A DNA stretch of 64,000 bases from Anaerolineales bacterium UBA6055 (GTDB lineage Bacteria > Chloroflexota > Anaerolineae > Aggregatilineales > Phototrophicaceae), in the NCBI GenBank assembly GCA_002428985.1, contig DIYL01000029.1, positions 120,891 to 184,890 of the forward strand, in the 5' to 3' direction. Below, one piece after another: positions 10,476 to 19,204 of the stretch. Made by a program: the position numbers and the translations under genes. A model generated the notes under the pieces. It had not been told where the DNA came from, made no database searches, and saw nothing but the letters and a program-made list of their open reading frames with translations. Position 1 is the stretch's first letter. Every line of letters starts with the position of its first letter.

Positions 10476-11534
10476 ATGCAAGTGAAACAATTTAGATATG
10501 TACTTATTGTTATGATGTTGGTTGTATTCAGCATTCCTGCAAATACACAGGATAGTGAGACACAAACATTAGTCGTTTCAACATTTGGTTTCAATCTGGA
10601 TATCATTGAAGAAAATATCAAGATTCCATTTGAAGAAATGTACGATGTAGAAATCATTTACGATACAGGTAATAACTCAGATCGTTTGGCACAACTTGAG
10701 GAATTAGGTGAAAACAGCGAAGTAGATGTCATCCACTTAGCAGGTATCTTCCCACATCAAGCAAAAGCCCTAGAACTGCTTCAACCAGTTGACCCAGAAC
10801 TTTTGGAAAACTACGATGAACTGTATGAATGGGCACAAGATCCACTCGGTGATAATATGGGTGTAGCCTATGCGATCAACAGCCATGCCATTGCTTATCG
10901 CAGTGATCTGGTTGAAGAACCACTCACATCATGGAATGACCTTCTCCGCGAAGATCTAACCGGATTTGTCAGTGTACCGGATATGTCTACCACGTTTGGC
11001 CCAGCAACCGTCATTATGATGGGATATGCTACGGGCGCTGACCCAGAAGACTTTGAAGAGTATACCGAAGCCGGTTGGGAACAAATGCCAGCAATGGCAG
11101 ATCAGATCGTGACAGCTTATATTCGTAGTTCAGAACTTGTCGCACTCTATCAAGAAGAAGAAGTATGGGCATCACCTTATTCAAGTTTTGCAAGAGGTAA
11201 TCTAATTGGTACCGAATTACCAATAGAATTCATTATCCCTGAAGAAGGCGCAGTTGGTGACCCAATCACAGTCTCTATCACAGCAGCAAGCGATAACGTA
11301 GAACTCGCACATGCCTACATCGACTTTATCATCTCTCATGACATTCAATTGCAAGAAGCAATTGATCTCATCGATTCCCCTACTAACATGACCGTTGAAG
11401 TTCCAGAAGAACAAGCAGAGCTTCTGACATATGGTGAAGAGCTACTCGATTCATTGGTCTTTATGGATCAAGCAATGCTGATTGATGTAATTGATGAATG
11501 GTTGGAACGCTGGAATGAGCTAATGCTCCAGTAA
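10476..11534 (+). CDS. Extracellular substrate-binding protein of a PotD-like ABC importer
   Basis: A 352-residue secreted protein with a hydrophobic signal segment at residues 8-22, probably cut near SIPANTQD; there is no lipobox cysteine. The fold and length match the spermidine/putrescine-binding (PotD) branch of bacterial extracellular binding proteins, with ALELLQPVDPELLENYDEL and GVAYAINSHAIAYRSD as family-like stretches. It captures the ligand outside the membrane for the two permeases that follow. A hairpin just after its stop would let it be made in excess over the membrane parts. PotD-like proteins bind many ligands besides polyamines. The two salvage enzymes at the end of this operon suggest a nucleoside or nucleobase, which is an inference. 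Confidence 0.88.
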   Translation: MQVKQFRYVLIVMMLVVFSIPANTQDSETQTLVVSTFGFNLDIIEENIKIPFEEMYDVEIIYDTGNNSDRLAQLEELGENSEVDVIHLAGIFPHQAKALELLQPVDPELLENYDELYEWAQDPLGDNMGVAYAINSHAIAYRSDLVEEPLTSWNDLLREDLTGFVSVPDMSTTFGPATVIMMGYATGADPEDFEEYTEAGWEQMPAMADQIVTAYIRSSELVALYQEEEVWASPYSSFARGNLIGTELPIEFIIPEEGAVGDPITVSITAASDNVELAHAYIDFIISHDIQLQEAIDLIDSPTNMTVEVPEEQAELLTYGEELLDSLVFMDQAMLIDVIDEWLERWNELMLQ

Positions 11535-11556
11535 GTTTTTACCCAAAACATAACAC

Positions 11557-11586
11557 GAATGGGAGCAGTTTTGTTCCCATTCTTTA
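11557..11586 (+). terminator. Intercistronic hairpin after the binding-protein gene
   Basis: GAATGGGA and TCCCATTC form an 8-bp stem with a 10-base loop, followed by TTTATAT. It lies between the binding-protein stop and the first permease, so it probably lowers or stabilises messages rather than ending all transcription. Confidence 0.6.
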
Positions 11587-11605
11587 TATATAGAAAAGAT
11601 TTCTG

Positions 11606-12448
11606 ATGCGCCAATTATTTCAGACACGTACCATCGTCATACTTGTCTCGCCTGCATTGCTATTTATTTTCATATTTTTTGTTTTACCGCTGTTATTCAC
11701 ACTTGCCGAAAGTTTCTATGATCCTGATTCGATGCAACTAACGCTTCAGGGATATATTGATTTCTGGAATCGAGAGACATCGCAGATTATCTATTGGCGT
11801 ACACTGCGCCTTGGTGTCATTATCACATTCTTGACAATGATTTTTGCGTTCCCTGCATCCTATTTATTAGCCAAAATGCCTCCACGTCGTCGCATGTTTT
11901 TTATGTCGCTGGTTATATTGCCGTTAATGACAAACCCCGTTGCGCGTACATATGCATGGCTAATCATTCTCGGGCGTAATGGTTTGATCAATAATTTGTT
12001 GCTCGACCTCGGCATTGTAGAACGCGCTCAAAGACTGATGTTTACAGAGGGTGCAATCATCTTAGGCTTAACTCAATTATTTCTACCTTTGATGGTTCTG
12101 CCATTAGTCAGTGCTATGGAAAATATTCCGCGTCATGTAGAGGAAGCGGCACATAGCCTTGGCGCAAACAGATTAACTGTATTTTTGCGAATTATTGTCC
12201 CATTATCAGCAGATGGTCTAGTGCTCGGGGCGACATTGGTCTTTACAGGCGCAACAACAGCATATGTAACGCCTGCAATATTAGGTGGTACAAGGATGCT
12301 CATGATGTCGACCTTGTTACGACAACGTTCTTTACAAGCATTCGATGATCAAGGAGCAGCGGTTGTAGCAGTCATCATGATATTAACCACACTAGCTGTG
12401 AACTTGCTTATTCGTGCGTTTCGTCCTAAACCTGTGAGTCGGAGGTAA
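11606..12448 (+). CDS. ABC importer permease (PotB-like)
   Basis: A 280-residue inner-membrane protein with six predicted hydrophobic spans. The first runs from about residue 9 to 31. The EAA loop that touches the ATPase is visible near residue 188 as EEAAHSLGANRLTVFLRIIVPLS. Family, length and position after a PotD-like binding protein mark it as the first of two permeases of the channel. The ribosome site (AAAAGA) is weak, which agrees with lower expression than the binding protein. The next permease begins 5 bases after its stop, so the two are translated together. Confidence 0.9.
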   Translation: MRQLFQTRTIVILVSPALLFIFIFFVLPLLFTLAESFYDPDSMQLTLQGYIDFWNRETSQIIYWRTLRLGVIITFLTMIFAFPASYLLAKMPPRRRMFFMSLVILPLMTNPVARTYAWLIILGRNGLINNLLLDLGIVERAQRLMFTEGAIILGLTQLFLPLMVLPLVSAMENIPRHVEEAAHSLGANRLTVFLRIIVPLSADGLVLGATLVFTGATTAYVTPAILGGTRMLMMSTLLRQRSLQAFDDQGAAVVAVIMILTTLAVNLLIRAFRPKPVSRR

Positions 12449-12453
12449 GATTC

Positions 12454-13233
12454 ATGAAGCCATCACCATGGTTATATGTTAGTTTGGTTTTAATGTATGT
12501 CTTCCTTCTGGGTCCGTTCATAATTATTTTTGTAGCGTCGTTTGGAGACCAGACCAATTTGGCATTTCCTCCGCAAGGTTTCACATTGAAGTGGTTTGTC
12601 AATATCTTCGAAACAGAGCAGTTTATTGATAGCTTCCAGACGAGCTTTAATTTAGGTTTATTGGCGACTGCGTGTTCACTCACCTTGGGCATTCCGGTTG
12701 CCTACGCAGTAAGCCGCTTTGAGTTTGCAGGTTCAGGTATTATTGAAACAATCTTTTCCATACCAATCCTTGTACCGGGGCTGGTAATTGGTTTATCCAT
12801 GTTAAGTTTTTTCGTTGTATTTGGTCGCTTACAAGTATTCACAAGCTTGCTCATCGCACATACTGCGATTCTATTCCCATACAGTGTCCGAGTTGTTTCA
12901 GTCAGTTTGCGCAACCTCGACCCTGCCATTGAAGAAGCCGCTGTAAGCTTAGGAGCAAGCCGTGTCCGTAGTTTCATCAGCATCGTTATTCCGAATATTC
13001 GCGCCGGTATTGCGGCAGCCTTTATTTTAGGATTCATTACATCCTTCAATAATGTGCCAGTATCATTGTTCCTGAGTGGTCCGGGGATCGAGACACTACC
13101 GATTTCGATGTTGAGTTACATGGAATATTATTTTGACCCAACAATAGCTGCACTATCTACCCTACTCATCATATTTTCAATAACACTTGTACAACTAGCT
13201 GAACGTATTCTTGGTTTATCTCAATTTGTTTAA
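12454..13233 (+). CDS. ABC importer permease (PotC-like)
   Basis: A 259-residue membrane protein with about six spans and the EAA motif EEAAVSLGASRVRSFISIVI near residue 165. It pairs with the preceding permease to form the pore. Its Shine-Dalgarno GGAGGTAAG overlaps the last codon and stop of the upstream gene, a sign of translational coupling. The ATPase gene follows after 16 bases. PotC-type permeases are usually around 260 residues, so the gene looks complete. Confidence 0.9.
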   Translation: MKPSPWLYVSLVLMYVFLLGPFIIIFVASFGDQTNLAFPPQGFTLKWFVNIFETEQFIDSFQTSFNLGLLATACSLTLGIPVAYAVSRFEFAGSGIIETIFSIPILVPGLVIGLSMLSFFVVFGRLQVFTSLLIAHTAILFPYSVRVVSVSLRNLDPAIEEAAVSLGASRVRSFISIVIPNIRAGIAAAFILGFITSFNNVPVSLFLSGPGIETLPISMLSYMEYYFDPTIAALSTLLIIFSITLVQLAERILGLSQFV

Positions 13234-13249
13234 AGTGAGAAAGTAACAC

Positions 13250-14314
13250 ATGCTAAAAATTAATAACCTACGAATTGAGTACCAAAAGGGTATTCCGACA
13301 CTTGATCAATATGATCTAACAGTTGAAGACGGAGAACTTGTTTCTCTACTAGGTCCAAGCGGGTGTGGTAAAACAACGACACTACGTACTGTCGCAGGTT
13401 TTATCGAGCCAGTCGCAGGTGAAATTACATTAAATAATACAGACATCACCTATTTAACACCTAACAAACGCAATATTGGTCTGGTATTTCAGAGTTACGC
13501 ACTGTTTCCGCATATGACTGTCTTCCAGAATATTGCCTTTGGGCTCAAAATGCGCGGTATCAATAAAAACGAAATCAATAAACGCGTTGATAATGCCTTG
13601 CAAATGGTAGATCTTGAGGCATTCGGCGATCGTCGTCCTGCGCAACTCTCAGGTGGTCAGCAACAAAGAGTTGCTTTAGCGCGTGCAGTTGTCATTGAAC
13701 CGCAATTGTTACTTTTAGATGAGCCACTTAGCAATCTGGATGCAAAACTTCGTGTTAGCATGAGAACTGAAATTCGCCGATTACAACAAAGATTAGGCGT
13801 TACGACCCTATATGTCACACACGATCAGGAGGAAGCATTAGCCATCTCAGATCGCGTTGTTGTCATGAATCACGGTGTTATAACTCAAAGTGGACCACCT
13901 GAAGAAATTTATAATATTCCAAAGAGTGGATTCGTTGCAGATTTTATGGGGTTCGACAATCATTTTCAATCCACCATACAGAATATTGACGATCAATTCA
14001 TGGATATTACCGTCGCTGACCAAATCATGCGTGTACCGAAGCCGCAATCGAGAGAACAACAACTGAATTCGAATACACCAATTGACATTTATTTCCGATC
14101 AAGTACACCAGAACTTACAAATAACTCATCTGAGCATAGCATACCCGGAAACATTATCTTGCATACGTTTCAGGGAGATCATGTTGAATACATCGTTGAA
14201 ACAGATATAGGTGAGCTCATTATTCGGATGTCACAACATAGTCAACGCTTTGGGAATGGACCGACCTTTGTTAATCTCGACCCTCAAAGTCTTATCGTTT
14301 TACCAAACAATTAG
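13250..14314 (+). CDS. ABC importer ATP-binding protein (PotA-like)
   Basis: A 354-residue ATPase that powers the importer from the cytoplasm. Walker A is GPSGCGKTT (about residue 35), the signature is LSGGQQQRVALARA (about 130), Walker B is LLLLDEPLSNLD, and the switch histidine follows in YVTHDQEEA. A C-terminal TOBE-like region from about residue 240 to 354 is typical of the PotA/MalK/FbpC branch and can serve regulation. It sits directly between the permeases and the salvage enzymes with short gaps, which supports one transcript from 10476 to 16784. Confidence 0.93.
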   Translation: MLKINNLRIEYQKGIPTLDQYDLTVEDGELVSLLGPSGCGKTTTLRTVAGFIEPVAGEITLNNTDITYLTPNKRNIGLVFQSYALFPHMTVFQNIAFGLKMRGINKNEINKRVDNALQMVDLEAFGDRRPAQLSGGQQQRVALARAVVIEPQLLLLDEPLSNLDAKLRVSMRTEIRRLQQRLGVTTLYVTHDQEEALAISDRVVVMNHGVITQSGPPEEIYNIPKSGFVADFMGFDNHFQSTIQNIDDQFMDITVADQIMRVPKPQSREQQLNSNTPIDIYFRSSTPELTNNSSEHSIPGNIILHTFQGDHVEYIVETDIGELIIRMSQHSQRFGNGPTFVNLDPQSLIVLPNN

Positions 14315-14332
14315 AAAGAGACATCGTTTACG

Positions 14333-15076
14333 ATGAAAAAACCTCAATTACAAAAACATATCCGGTGTGTAACTGGAGATGTAGCGCCGTATGTTTTACT
14401 TCCTGGCGACCCAGCCCGCGCTGAACGAATCGCGAATAAAATGGACAATGCAAAGCTAGTTGCAAAAAATCGTGAATTTGTTGTCTACACCGGAACAAAA
14501 GATGGTGTCGATGTCAGTGTGTGTTCTACTGGTATCGGGAGTTCTTCAACCGCTATTGCAGTCGAAGAGCTGATTCGAGTCGGCGCACACACATTTATTC
14601 GAGTCGGATCTTCAGGTGGAAGACAACCACATATTCCAATTGGATCAACGATAATCGTCACAGCAGCATATCGTGGTGAAGGGACATCCATCGCTTATCT
14701 GCCAATGCCTTTTCCTGCTGTCGCCAGTTTGAATGTAACCAATGCGCTCGTTGAAGCGGCAAAGGATATTGGTCGCGAAACATATACTGGCATAGGATAT
14801 ACCCGCGATGCATTTTATATTCAAGATCAAGACTTGAATGAAAAATTACAACGTTCTGGTGTCGTTGCCGCAGAGATGGAAGCCTCGACCCTCTTTGTTG
14901 TCGGCGCATGGCATGGCGTAAATACAGGGTGTATTGTCGCATCCGATTCAAATATCTGGTTAGAACAACAACCCACTTTAGAAGAAAAAGAAGCACTCTA
15001 TTTTGAAGGCGAAGACTATGTCATCGAAGTCGCCCTAGGTGCTGTCAAAATCCTATCAGGAGATATAAATGGCTAG
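14333..15076 (+). CDS. Nucleoside phosphorylase, uridine-phosphorylase-like
   Basis: A 247-residue cytosolic enzyme of the PNP/UDP-1 family. It splits a nucleoside with phosphate into base and (deoxy)ribose 1-phosphate. The phosphate-binding start YVLLPGDPARAERIA (residues 21-35), the GIGSSSTAIAVEEL stretch, and VAAEMEASTLF with the ribose-contacting glutamate and methionine are all present. Closest in feel to uridine phosphorylase, but the partner adenine deaminase suggests purine nucleosides may be used too. The stop overlaps the start of the deaminase gene by 8 bases, so the two products are made in step. Confidence 0.88.
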   Translation: MKKPQLQKHIRCVTGDVAPYVLLPGDPARAERIANKMDNAKLVAKNREFVVYTGTKDGVDVSVCSTGIGSSSTAIAVEELIRVGAHTFIRVGSSGGRQPHIPIGSTIIVTAAYRGEGTSIAYLPMPFPAVASLNVTNALVEAAKDIGRETYTGIGYTRDAFYIQDQDLNEKLQRSGVVAAEMEASTLFVVGAWHGVNTGCIVASDSNIWLEQQPTLEEKEALYFEGEDYVIEVALGAVKILSGDING

Positions 15077-16784
15077 TGTCGATTTACTTATAAAAAATGC
15101 CCAAGTTGTCGATGTATTCCGTATGCGAACATTCCAAGGCTGGGTGTCTGTCAAAAATGGACGCTTTTTGCATATTGAAGAAGGCGACCCATTACCAACA
15201 ATCAAAGCAGACGAGGTGATTGATTTAGACAATCAATATATTTGCCCCGGCTTAATTGACTCCCATATGCACATCGAAAGTAGCCAGATTACCCCTCGTC
15301 GATTTAGTGAAGCAGTTATTCCATTTGGAACGACAACCATTCTTAGCGACCCACACGAGGTAGGAAACGTCGCCGGAGAAGCAGGTGTCCGTTGGATGAT
15401 TGCAGCATCAGAGGGTTTACCACTTAAAATATTTAACTCGATTCCAAGTTGCGTGCCCGCAACATCGCCCGAAATTGAGTGGACAACAGAAGTGTTTGAC
15501 GAACATGTGATTACACGCCTAGCAAGTGAGGATTCCGTAATTGCTCTCGGTGAAGTAATGGACTATCGCGGTTTACTTGGTGACAATCCACGCCTCCAAA
15601 TCCTTGTTGCCGCCGCACACAATGCGGGGATTTTTGTAGAGGGTCATATTCCAACACTTACGGGTGCCGAATTATCTGAATATCTCGCTCATGGTGTAGG
15701 TTCAGATCATACGTTGACATTCCCTGATAAGATCAACGAGCAGATTTCCAAAGGGCTCGCTGTTATGTTACAGACAAAATCTCTGACGCCTCAAAATATA
15801 GATACTGTCATGGCACTACCAGACCGTTCTCGGATTATCATTATTACGGATGATATTGAACCGTCATTGCTCATCAAGGGACACTTATCACGCATGGTAA
15901 AATTAGCCATAGACTCCGGGATGCCTGCAATTGAGGCGCTAGCATCTGCAACCATTCGCCCAGCGCGCTATTTGAACTTGCGACGTATTGGTGCAATTGC
16001 CCCCGGTTACCATGCTGATTTTATTGTTATGTCGGATCTAGAGACATTCCCACCACAAGCGGTATTTGTCGATGGCACTCAGGTTGCAAAAAATGGAGAA
16101 TTGATAGACTCCACCCTTCCAGCGCTCCCAGAAGAAATTGAATATTATGGTGTGCCCGGTCCACTAGAAATTAATGATTTTCGCTTCGTTACTCAACCCG
16201 CTTCTCCATCAACAGTCTTGGCAAACGCAGTTACCCTTCAAAACACAACCAATAGTCTTACCCAGATGGAAACGGTCGAAGTCAACATTGATGGCGAAGG
16301 CTTTGCTGTGTTCCAACCAGATGATAAACTTGCCCTTCTGTCAATTTATGCACGCAATAGTGAGTCATCATCCACAGGTATACTCAAGAATTCGGGATTC
16401 ACTCGTGGTGCATTCGCCAGTACCGTTTGCCATGATTCGCACAACTTGATGGTGCTTGGTCGCGATGTGAATGATATGCAACTTGCCGCACAGACTGTAC
16501 TTGAAATGAACGGTGGAATAGCAGTGACAGACGGCAATCAAATCATCGCACAACTGGCACTTCCATTCTTTGGTCTCTTGAGTGATGAGCCAGTTCCACT
16601 AGTCGCTGAAGAAATGCAAGCAATTGAAGATGCGCTTCGTGCACTAGGTATGAAACATAGTCGACCATTCCTGTTGCTTTCAGTCCTAGGACTCACCGTC
16701 AGCCCATATGTCAAATTTTCCGACAAAGGTGTTGTTGATACTGAAAAACGCGAAGTTATGTCGCCGTGGGTTGAAGCAGAATAG
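15069..16784 (+). CDS. ade: Adenine deaminase
   Basis: A 571-residue amidohydrolase that converts adenine to hypoxanthine and ammonia. Metal-ligand motifs are visible: GLIDSHMHIESS near residue 63, EGHIPTL near 193, and ITDDIEPSLLIKGHL near 257. The C-terminal adenine-deaminase domain holds GRDVNDM and ending residues SPWVEAE. Length agrees with the family (about 570-600). AGGAG lies just before the ATG inside the upstream gene. Uptake, phosphorolysis and deamination in one operon give a route from adenosine to hypoxanthine, usable for salvage or as a nitrogen source. Confidence 0.94.
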   Translation: MASVDLLIKNAQVVDVFRMRTFQGWVSVKNGRFLHIEEGDPLPTIKADEVIDLDNQYICPGLIDSHMHIESSQITPRRFSEAVIPFGTTTILSDPHEVGNVAGEAGVRWMIAASEGLPLKIFNSIPSCVPATSPEIEWTTEVFDEHVITRLASEDSVIALGEVMDYRGLLGDNPRLQILVAAAHNAGIFVEGHIPTLTGAELSEYLAHGVGSDHTLTFPDKINEQISKGLAVMLQTKSLTPQNIDTVMALPDRSRIIIITDDIEPSLLIKGHLSRMVKLAIDSGMPAIEALASATIRPARYLNLRRIGAIAPGYHADFIVMSDLETFPPQAVFVDGTQVAKNGELIDSTLPALPEEIEYYGVPGPLEINDFRFVTQPASPSTVLANAVTLQNTTNSLTQMETVEVNIDGEGFAVFQPDDKLALLSIYARNSESSSTGILKNSGFTRGAFASTVCHDSHNLMVLGRDVNDMQLAAQTVLEMNGGIAVTDGNQIIAQLALPFFGLLSDEPVPLVAEEMQAIEDALRALGMKHSRPFLLLSVLGLTVSPYVKFSDKGVVDTEKREVMSPWVEAE

Positions 16785-16813
16785 TAAACCAGCGACTCTA
16801 TTTTAACTTGAAA

Positions 16814-16875
16814 GCAATAAATTTATTGCCGTGCGTGATTGATGATTCAAAGGATGTACAAACCTTTGAATCATC
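16814..16875. terminator. Palindrome plus bidirectional terminator-like hairpin between convergent genes
   Basis: GCAATAAATTTATTGC (16814-16829) is a perfect 16-bp palindrome. Next to it GATGATTCAAAGG (16841-16853) pairs perfectly with 16863-16875 around a 9-base loop. The structure lies between the stop codons of the deaminase (plus) and the amine oxidase (minus). No long T-run follows, so termination is inferred from place and stem strength. Confidence 0.6.
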
Positions 16876-16909
16876 TCAGAATGGCACTAAGTCATTTTTG
16901 CAGCAGTTA

Positions 16910-18151
16910 TTATGCAAGCACTTCTTGTGCGACGCGTAATCCACTCTCATAGGCGCCGTGTGCAGTACCTCTAGATTTAGCAGACGATGTCGCGGTGCCT
17001 GCAAAGAACAACTTGTTGTCTAATGATTTTGCTAGATGATCGACAATACTTAGCCCAAAGCCCGGTTTAATGTAGCAATATGTACCTGCGCTGAATTCAT
17101 CTTCCATCCAGTTTTGGACAATTACGTCATCACGATTGATCAGTTCAATATCAACAACCTCGGATAGTTCATCTAAGGCTAAGTTTAAAGCATCATCAGG
17201 AGACTGACTGAGGTAGTGACGAGCATAAGGTCCTGTTATCCAACCCACAAGTATTTGCCGATCGTCAGGTTTATCTTGTGGTGAATTGCGCCGCCACCAG
17301 AGCGGAACGACTGTAGCATCTTCGATTCCGCCTTCTTCTTGTTGCGTTTTGAACGCTTTCTTCTGTACGGGAATCACAAGTTTGATAATGTCCCCGCTAA
17401 CGTGTCCAGACAGCGCAACCTGTTTTTCTTCAGGGAGTGCTGGTTCAAAATTCATCTTTTTAAGGATTGGAATTGGCAGCGTTATAATCACTTTATTTGC
17501 GCTAAATGAGCCTTGGTTGGTCTCGATTATAACATGCTCATCCTGCCATGTAATCTTATGGACTTGATGGTTAAAGGCGATTGGTAGTTCTTCTGCCAGA
17601 TGACTGAGCAATGTAATGTAGCCATCTTTAAATACAAAATCGCGGTCTCCATACATTTCGCCAGTCAGGACCTGTTGACGCATCATGTCCTCTATCATTA
17701 GCGCGGACACCTTATCTAAGGTCTCAAAGTCTTTGGATGCGTGATCAAAAGCTTCCTTTAAGGGTTTGGGCAGGAACGGTAGTCTGTTGACATAGTCACT
17801 GACACTTTCATCAGTACGTGGTTTGGGGTTTAGTCCGAAGCGAAGCAGGACTCCCACGAAGAGTAGTTGCATGCTTTCAACAATACTAAGATCCGTTTTA
17901 GGTTTTTTCAGTTCTCGAATTTCAATGCCAAGCTCGTTTACAAGCGTATACATTGGATTTTTTGTGCCATGAATTAATTCACCGCCACGTTCAAACAATA
18001 CCCCATCAGGTAGTCTCTCGGATGATAAACGACCACCAATCCGGTCTCTTGCTTCCAACACCATGATGTTCTTATTAGACTTGTAAATCTCTGATGCAGA
18101 TGCAAGACCCGACATACCAGCACCAATTACGATAATGTCATATTCTTTCAT
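16910..18151 (-). CDS. Flavin amine oxidase family protein (FAD-dependent oxidoreductase)
   Basis: A 413-residue flavoprotein. The FAD-binding start IIVIGAGMSGLASA (from residue 6) is followed by EARDRIGGR and by the C-terminal FAD contact FFAGTATSSAKSRGTAHGAYESG. These are hallmarks of monoamine-oxidase, polyamine-oxidase and related desaturases. The ATG at 18151 was chosen over the one at 18163 because GAGGAT stands at a good distance before it. There is no signal peptide. It is divergent from a TetR gene across a region with two palindromic operators, so it is probably that regulator's target. The substrate is unknown: an amine or a hydrophobic ring compound is possible. Confidence 0.88.
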   Translation of the reverse strand: MKEYDIIVIGAGMSGLASASEIYKSNKNIMVLEARDRIGGRLSSERLPDGVLFERGGELIHGTKNPMYTLVNELGIEIRELKKPKTDLSIVESMQLLFVGVLLRFGLNPKPRTDESVSDYVNRLPFLPKPLKEAFDHASKDFETLDKVSALMIEDMMRQQVLTGEMYGDRDFVFKDGYITLLSHLAEELPIAFNHQVHKITWQDEHVIIETNQGSFSANKVIITLPIPILKKMNFEPALPEEKQVALSGHVSGDIIKLVIPVQKKAFKTQQEEGGIEDATVVPLWWRRNSPQDKPDDRQILVGWITGPYARHYLSQSPDDALNLALDELSEVVDIELINRDDVIVQNWMEDEFSAGTYCYIKPGFGLSIVDHLAKSLDNKLFFAGTATSSAKSRGTAHGAYESGLRVAQEVLA

Positions 18152-18256
18152 GTTTATCCTCATACAATCGACAAAGTCGAATCCATTCGATTATCTCATC
18201 GACATTTCGCATACTAACAATCAAGATCAAATTACAAAGATGTTTGTATGGGAAGT

Positions 18257-18336
18257 TTGTCGTTGTCGATGGTAACCTTATATAATACGTTAAATTCCAC
18301 ATTGTGGAATAAGTAAAGAATACTCCACACTGTGGA
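18257..18336 (+). promoter_or_regulatory. Promoter and two TetR-type operators
   Basis: TTGTCG (18257-18262) and TATAAT (18281-18286), 18 bp apart, form a good sigma-70 promoter toward the TetR gene. Two matching palindromes follow: a 17-bp one at 18294-18310 (TTCCACA-T-TGTGGAA core) and a 13-bp one at 18324-18336 (TCCACA-C-TGTGGA). Their centres are 28 bp apart. They lie at and after the expected transcription start, where a bound repressor would block it. The same sites lie upstream of the divergent amine oxidase gene. Confidence 0.75.
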
Positions 18337-18368
18337 AAAAGTCAAGTAAGGACGAATAGGATTAATGT

Positions 18369-19019
18369 ATGACTCAGATATCTAAAGAAAAGATACTAGA
18401 GGCCACCCTAGCACTTTTAGATAGTGAAGGTGAGGCTTTTTCTATGCGGGGATTGGGCAGAGCACTGAATGTGGATGCTAAAGCCATTTACTACTATTAC
18501 CCCAATAAAGACAGCTTACTCAATGCGACGCTTAAACATGCAATGCAAGAAGTACAACTACCTAAAGTGACAGGGAATACATGGCAAGCTGAATTAACGT
18601 CATTAGCCCACACCTATGCCAACCTAGCTACAGCACACCCCAACCTTGTGCCCATAATGATACGGTTGGACGGCACCATGCCCGCTGCATTTGATCTGAT
18701 GGAACCCGTAGTGGAGATTCTTGCAAAAACATCGTTATCCGAGCGTCACATTTTGCACGTGGTTGAGTTGTTCGTCAGTTTATTACCCAGCTACATGATT
18801 GAGGACGGCACCGAACATCTGGATAATGAAGGATTGCTGACACACCTGCGCACATTAACAAAAGAACAATATCCGGCTATTAACCGTCTAATCTCTCGCT
18901 TGCAGCCTACTGACTCACTAACTGATGATGATATTCAAATCAACATCATTATTTGGGGTATAGAAAAACTCGTTGAAAATGAGGCAAAAATCATGAGCAA
19001 TGAGGATAACGCAAGGTAA
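18369..19019 (+). CDS. TetR/AcrR family transcriptional regulator
   Basis: A 216-residue repressor. The N-terminal helix-turn-helix reads SKEKILEATLALLDSEGEAF, then FSMRGLGRALNVDAKAIYYYYPNKDSLLNATLKH, ending near residue 62. The remaining helical part is a ligand-binding and dimer domain of the tetracycline-repressor C-terminal type. AGG precedes the ATG at 18369. Paired palindromes in its own promoter suggest autorepression and control of the divergent flavin oxidase. The inducer is likely a substrate or product of that oxidase, which is an inference. Confidence 0.92.
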   Translation: MTQISKEKILEATLALLDSEGEAFSMRGLGRALNVDAKAIYYYYPNKDSLLNATLKHAMQEVQLPKVTGNTWQAELTSLAHTYANLATAHPNLVPIMIRLDGTMPAAFDLMEPVVEILAKTSLSERHILHVVELFVSLLPSYMIEDGTEHLDNEGLLTHLRTLTKEQYPAINRLISRLQPTDSLTDDDIQINIIIWGIEKLVENEAKIMSNEDNAR

Positions 19020-19135
19020 TTGCGATTCATTATAACATCTAAGGATAGATGAATCAGGCGCTGAAACAACGCACCGGAGCATTTTATCTGGAGGGATAAT
19101 TATGCCTCAATAACTTAGGGAAATGTAACAAAATC

Positions 19136-19180
19136 CGACAGACTGAGATATCCATAATCCCAGTCTGTCGATATTATTTT
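19136..19180. terminator. Bidirectional terminator between TetR and importer genes
   Basis: CGACAGACTG (19136-19145) pairs perfectly with CAGTCTGTCG (19161-19170), with extra pairing of GAT with ATC inside the loop. On the plus strand ATATTATTTT follows; on the minus strand GATTTTGTT follows. It ends both converging transcripts. Confidence 0.8.
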
Positions 19181-19204
19181 GCATTCAAAATGCACTCAGA
19201 TTTA

